The position numbers were made by a program, and so were the translations under genes. Below the pieces are notes generated by a model. The model was not told the origin of the DNA, did not search any database, and worked only from the letters and a program-made list of their open reading frames with translations. Shown piece after piece: positions 60,498 to 64,000 of a stretch of 64,000 nt of DNA. The DNA lies in NCBI GenBank assembly GCA_947169185.1, contig CAMVOS010000005.1, positions 31,046-95,045 on the forward strand, in the 5' to 3' direction. Each line of letters opens with the position of its first letter. Position 1 is the first letter of the stretch. The stretch comes from an uncultured Prevotella sp. (GTDB lineage: Bacteria > Bacteroidota > Bacteroidia > Bacteroidales > Bacteroidaceae).

Positions 60498-61637
60498 ATG
60501 TACGCACAGCAGAGTCTTCAAGATACTTTATTCCTAATGCTTTATGGCGCTGTTGCCATATTGGCACTGGTATCAGGACTCTATCTGTGGCTCAGGCGCA
60601 GCAATGGCTTTTTGCCTGACGTCACGCCACCGAGGGCACTGCGCCGATGGACGGCAGCGTTCTTCATCATGGCAGCACTGAGTCACGTCTGGTGGTATGT
60701 GCTGGGCATCTATTGGCTGACAGACGACCGCTTGGTGCGCAACATCACGGCTGTTACCCTAGACCATATTCTGCTTGTTCCGATGGTGATGGCTATACTG
60801 CTGCGCATCTTACAGGACCGCCAGCGCCGTCTTTGGCCGTGGGGCTTGGCTCAAGTGCCTATCCTCGTATTCGCGGCCATAGGAATTACCACGCACAGCG
60901 CATTCTACGGCTTTGACATGACGACCTACTGGCAGATGGCTGTCATGTCCATATTTATTTTGTATTACATCTATGCGCTGATACAGTACGGCCGCTGGCT
61001 TCGCGAGAACTATGCCGACCTTGAGCACAAGGAGGTCTGGCAGAGTCTGCTGTTTGCAGTTGTCCTTTTCGTCATCTATGAGGTCTATTTTACCAATCCG
61101 GGAGAGATGGCCAGAGAGTTTCTGTCACAGCTGGAAACGCTCGCCATAATCGCCTTCCTGCTCTGGCGCGTCGAGACTCTGGAGACACTCGATGCCAAAG
61201 AAACGGTCTTGCCGGAAGACATTTCTGATGACACTCAGACTGGGGAGTCTTCTACCAACTCCTTGTCAGTATCCATTCTCAACAAAATTCAGGACTTGCT
61301 TGACATACATTGTGAAGCTGGGCAACTCTATCTACAACACGACCTGACGCTGCAACAGCTTGCTATGGGTATCGGCACGAACCGCACCTATCTGAGTACC
61401 TATTTTGCCCAAAAGGGCATCACCTATAATGCGTATATTAATCGCCTACGTGTCGACCATTTTATGCGACTCTACTGCGAAAGCGTTAATTCCGATCGGC
61501 CTATTGCCGCCACACAACTCGCCCTGAAAAGCGGCTTCCGTAGTTACAGCACCTTCAGTAATGCCTTTAAGAACTTTCGTGGCCTTACTGTAGCAGCATG
61601 GATGGCAAATATTCAAGCTAAAAAAGAACTTACATAA
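60498..61637 (+). CDS. Membrane AraC-family regulator
   Basis: 379 residues. The first about 220 contain roughly seven hydrophobic segments (LYGAVAILALVSGLYLWL, WTAAFFIMAALSHVWWYVL, ILLVPMVMAILLRIL, QVPILVFAAIGITTHSAF, MAVMSIFILYYIYAL, SLLFAVVLFVIYEVYF, LAIIAFLLW), followed by a linker and an AraC-type HTH domain (about 265-375, HDLTLQQLAMGIGTNRTYLSTYF, RVDHFMRLY, ALKSGFRSYSTFSNAFKNFRGLTV). It resembles membrane sensors that couple a ligand or membrane state directly to transcription. The next gene begins 3 nt after its stop. Confidence 0.85.
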   Translation: MYAQQSLQDTLFLMLYGAVAILALVSGLYLWLRRSNGFLPDVTPPRALRRWTAAFFIMAALSHVWWYVLGIYWLTDDRLVRNITAVTLDHILLVPMVMAILLRILQDRQRRLWPWGLAQVPILVFAAIGITTHSAFYGFDMTTYWQMAVMSIFILYYIYALIQYGRWLRENYADLEHKEVWQSLLFAVVLFVIYEVYFTNPGEMAREFLSQLETLAIIAFLLWRVETLETLDAKETVLPEDISDDTQTGESSTNSLSVSILNKIQDLLDIHCEAGQLYLQHDLTLQQLAMGIGTNRTYLSTYFAQKGITYNAYINRLRVDHFMRLYCESVNSDRPIAATQLALKSGFRSYSTFSNAFKNFRGLTVAAWMANIQAKKELT

Positions 61638-61640
61638 AAC

Positions 61641-62828
61641 ATGGACGAAAGAGTAATCAAGATAGTGAACGATGCGCGGTGGGCTGACGGCCAGACTGTA
61701 AGGAACAGGCTGGACGACATCACGTACAACCCCATGCGCAGTCAGGAGGATTTCGTCATGCGTCTGGTCCGCGAGAATGCCAGCACGGAATATGGCAAGA
61801 AGAATGGTTTTAAGGCTATCCATAACATGGACGACTACCGCCGCTTGGTGCCGCTGACCACCTATTCCGACTATAGCGAGTATATCGAACATATAGCCAA
61901 CGGCAAGCGCAACGTCCTGACAGCCTATCTGACAGAGCATATTTCGATATGGGACTGTTTCAAGGGACTGCCACAGTCCCGTTGGAGCGTACAGGCCTGC
62001 TACGACTATTGTTGCTGTGCCGCATTCTATGTGGTGGGCCATCACGGCTATCTGACGGATGGTATGACGCTAAACCTGGTGGACAATGGCTTGGAACGCT
62101 TGTCGTCGGGCGTCACCATAGGTAGCCTGTTGGGGCGTCTGCTGGCGAAACGCGATGTCGATAACAAGCAGGTCTACGTGATACCTGTCGACACTGCTAT
62201 CACGGAAGATACAGACCTGCCATACCTTGAGGCACTCTATGCCTTGAAGGAGCGGGACATCATGCAGGCCATCTGCGACCGCTACGACAAGATGGTCGAG
62301 ATGTTGCGCTATATCGAGAAACACTGGCCCCAGCTGGCCGACGACATCGAGCAAGGCAATGCGTATGTCAAGCCTGATGCAGAACGGGCCAACGCCATTC
62401 GTGAAATCATGGAGACGCATAATATCGGCACGCAAATCGTAGAACAGCTGTGGCCCGGACTACGCTGCATCCTGGTACACGACGTCGACAACCTCAGCGC
62501 CAGCTTCGAACTGCTGCGCACCTATTGCGGCAACAACGTGCATTTTGTGTTTACAGGCATCAGCGCCCCCGAGGGCACCTTCACCACCACACTGAACCTT
62601 GACGACCCACAGACGGTGCTGATACCCGACAGCGTATTCTACGAATTCAAACCTAAGGACGCTGCGAGCTATAACACGCTGCTGACACTCGACCAGTTGG
62701 AAATAGGTCGCAGCTACGAATTAGTCGTATCGACGCTCTCCGGTCTCTACCGTTACAAGACCGGCAAGACCTTCCTCGTCGTTGGTCGCTATCACGACAC
62801 CCCCACCGTCATTATTGATAAAGGATAA
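61641..62828 (+). CDS. GH3-like protein lacking the adenylation motif
   Basis: 395 residues. The N-terminus (MRSQEDFVMRLVRENASTEYGKKNGF, then YRRLVPLTTYSDYSEYIEHIANGKRNVLTAY) is a hallmark of the GH3 family (auxin-responsive promoter proteins), acyl-adenylating enzymes that join amino acids to carboxylates. In the family a TSGTTG-like ATP loop follows; here the sequence reads YLTEHISIWDCFKGLPQSRWSVQ with no such loop. The protein is also shorter than the usual 500-550 residues. Later parts keep the pattern (TLNLDDPQTVLIPDSVFYEF, LDQLEIGRSYELVVSTLSGLYRYKTG). It may be a non-catalytic relative, or use another chemistry. Confidence 0.75.
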   Translation: MDERVIKIVNDARWADGQTVRNRLDDITYNPMRSQEDFVMRLVRENASTEYGKKNGFKAIHNMDDYRRLVPLTTYSDYSEYIEHIANGKRNVLTAYLTEHISIWDCFKGLPQSRWSVQACYDYCCCAAFYVVGHHGYLTDGMTLNLVDNGLERLSSGVTIGSLLGRLLAKRDVDNKQVYVIPVDTAITEDTDLPYLEALYALKERDIMQAICDRYDKMVEMLRYIEKHWPQLADDIEQGNAYVKPDAERANAIREIMETHNIGTQIVEQLWPGLRCILVHDVDNLSASFELLRTYCGNNVHFVFTGISAPEGTFTTTLNLDDPQTVLIPDSVFYEFKPKDAASYNTLLTLDQLEIGRSYELVVSTLSGLYRYKTGKTFLVVGRYHDTPTVIIDKG

Positions 62829-62848
62829 ATATAAATAATAGGTTAAAC

Positions 62849-63829
62849 ATGTATCAAGGTAAAAAGATTATTCAGCCACCCTATTTGAAGGCAGGTGACA
62901 AGGTTGCCCTTGTTTCTCCTGCTTATTGGGTGCCACAAGAAGCCATACATCAGGCTGCAGAAACCATCAAAAGCTGGGGACTGCAGCCTGTTGTTGGTCC
63001 ACACACCAACAGTTTGAATGTCGATGCCTATGCAGGCACAGCCGACGAGCGCGCCGCCGACCTGCTGTGGGCTCTGGAAGACGACAGCATTAAGGCCATC
63101 GTTTGTTCACGAGGCGGCTATGGTTCCATCCACCTGCTGAACCGCATCCCCATCGAAAGCTATCAGCAACACCCCAAATGGCTCATTGGTCATGGCGACA
63201 TCACCATGCTGCTCTATGCCATTGCATACGCGGGCGTCATGTGTATCCACGGTCCCATGGCCTACCAGATAGCCAGCAATCAGGAGCCAGCCACCAGCAT
63301 CACACGTAACATTCTGTTTGGTATGCTGCCACAATATAAGATACCTGGCCATTCCTATAACCGGAGTGGTCATGCGGAGGGAATACTCGTTGGTGGCAAC
63401 CTCTCCAGCTATTCCGCTGTGGCAGGCACAAAGATTCATCTCGCCTCCAAACACGACATCATCCTCTTTATAGAAGAGGTGGAGGAGTCGCTGCACGACA
63501 TCGACCGCCTGTTCTATATGCTGCGCCTGCAGTACGACTTCGAAAGAGTCAAAGGCATCATCTTCGGTACCTTCAGTTCTATCAAGTACGACCTGCAGTA
63601 TGGTAGCGTCGAGCAGATGCTCATCGCCCACCTGCACGACTACGACATCCCCGTCTGCTGTGGCTTCCCCGTAGGTAGCAACAGTTGCATCCCCCTCATC
63701 GAGGGCGCCCCCTGTTCCCTCGATGTCACCACCGACCACGCTACGCTGTCTTTCAATATCAACGGCGGTGTGGAATCCTATGACGTCAACATCGCCAATT
63801 CGAAACTGATTAAGGAGAAACAATTTTGA
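62849..63829 (+). CDS. S66-family (LD-carboxypeptidase/MccF-like) protein with altered active site
   Basis: 326 residues of the S66 family, which normally cut L,D-amide bonds in peptidoglycan or inactivate microcin-like compounds. The start (YLKAGDKVALVSPAY), CSRGGYGSIHLL and FIEEVEESLHDIDRLFYML are typical. However, the nucleophile loop, usually GFSDIT or GYSDIT, reads GHGDIT (Gly116 in place of Ser), and the region of the catalytic His, usually GFPFGH, reads GFPVGSNS (Ser277). Only the Glu (EEVEE) remains. No signal peptide, so it is cytosolic. Last gene of the operon, 20 nt after the GH3-like gene. Confidence 0.85.
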   Translation: MYQGKKIIQPPYLKAGDKVALVSPAYWVPQEAIHQAAETIKSWGLQPVVGPHTNSLNVDAYAGTADERAADLLWALEDDSIKAIVCSRGGYGSIHLLNRIPIESYQQHPKWLIGHGDITMLLYAIAYAGVMCIHGPMAYQIASNQEPATSITRNILFGMLPQYKIPGHSYNRSGHAEGILVGGNLSSYSAVAGTKIHLASKHDIILFIEEVEESLHDIDRLFYMLRLQYDFERVKGIIFGTFSSIKYDLQYGSVEQMLIAHLHDYDIPVCCGFPVGSNSCIPLIEGAPCSLDVTTDHATLSFNINGGVESYDVNIANSKLIKEKQF

Positions 63830-63833
63830 AAAA

Positions 63834-63865
63834 GTGCACAGTAGGGTCGCTGTGCACCTATTTCG
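63834..63865 (+). terminator. Hairpin after the S66-like gene
   Basis: GTGCACAG and CTGTGCAC form an 8-bp stem with an 8-nt loop, followed by CTATTTCG. The T run is weak. Confidence 0.55.
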
Positions 63866-63939
63866 TCCGTCCCTACGGACTGCGAGTCCGAAGCCTACGG
63901 ACCGATAGTCCGAAGCCGTCGGACTAGGAGTTTAGTGCC
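63866..63939. repeat. Cluster of 22-bp palindromic units
   Basis: After GTCCGTCCCTACGGAC, two consecutive 22-bp units (63874-63895 and 63896-63917) each contain CGGAC-N5-GTCCG and end GAAGCC; a third, decayed unit follows (63918-63939). Each could form its own hairpin. Confidence 0.75.
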
Positions 63940-64000
63940 TTTAAACGGGTCACCTGCATAACCACGTGGATTAGCCAAAGATCTTGACCAGTCTGAAGAT
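63940..64000. other. Right edge of the window, nothing assigned
   Basis: Sixty bases with no start codon or motif that I can support. Short reverse frames are open here (one reads SLANPRGYAGDPFKG), but I cannot tell whether they belong to a gene outside the window. Confidence 0.3.

Overview
The window looks like a chromosome segment from a pectin-degrading member of the Bacteroidales, most likely Prevotella or a close relative (Segatella/Xylanibacter). Support: promoters of the Bacteroidetes type (TTTG, 19-20 bp, TAnnTTTG), SusC/SusD pairs, short C-terminal sorting tails of the type IX secretion kind, a succinylornithine-type carbamoyltransferase, and a DUF4248/HU/smalltalk/amidase gene set typical of the group. 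No identification was run against a database.

Layout. (1) 1-8.8 kb: end of a secreted protein, two large secreted proteins of unknown function, and a PL11 rhamnogalacturonan lyase. (2) 8.85-13.1 kb: an accessory island with a small unknown protein, a VapE-like P-loop ATPase, a DUF6722-like membrane protein plus a 35-residue membrane peptide, DUF4248 (reverse), an HU-HIG type DNA-binding protein, a 33-residue smalltalk peptide and an N-acetylmuramoyl-L-alanine amidase. In the transcribed leader of the HU gene there are six copies of an 11-bp sequence spaced exactly 22 bp apart, the most striking unexplained signal in the window. (3) 13.1-32.4 kb, reverse strand: a probable seven-gene operon with two SusC/SusD pairs and three fasciclin-domain lipoproteins, preceded by a separately terminated lipoprotein gene. 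(4) 32.6-38 kb, reverse: housekeeping run ispG, purE, PAP2-like membrane protein, rpoN, a conserved hypothetical and a lipoprotein. (5) 38.1-42.4 kb: two tandem histidine-phosphatase paralogues, then sufE and a U32 peptidase family gene on the reverse strand.

(6) 42.4-51.3 kb: a rhamnogalacturonan/homogalacturonan degradation cluster: PL11, small secreted protein, tandem-domain CE12 acetylesterase, PL11, tRNA-Pro(CGG) on the reverse strand, and two CE8 pectin methylesterases. (7) 51.3-55.8 kb, reverse: yraN, proB, proA, argF' and a threonine-aldolase-like gene. (8) 55.8-60 kb: a GH105-DUF2264 fusion enzyme facing a membrane-bound TPR/AraC regulator. (9) 60.1-63.8 kb: an operon of a solo AraC DNA-binding domain, a membrane AraC regulator, a GH3-like protein lacking a recognisable nucleotide-binding motif, and an S66-family protein that has lost its nucleophile and catalytic His. 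The window ends in a small palindromic repeat cluster.

How the parts fit: PL11 lyases would cut the rhamnogalacturonan I backbone outside the cell, CE12 and CE8 enzymes remove acetyl and methyl groups, and the GH105 enzyme would clear the unsaturated ends; the TPR/AraC regulator beside it is a plausible sensor. The fasciclin/SusCD operon has no carbohydrate-active enzyme, so its substrate is unknown. A recurring oddity is short 7-8 bp tandem repeats, both in gene-start leaders and inserted in frame in several proteins.
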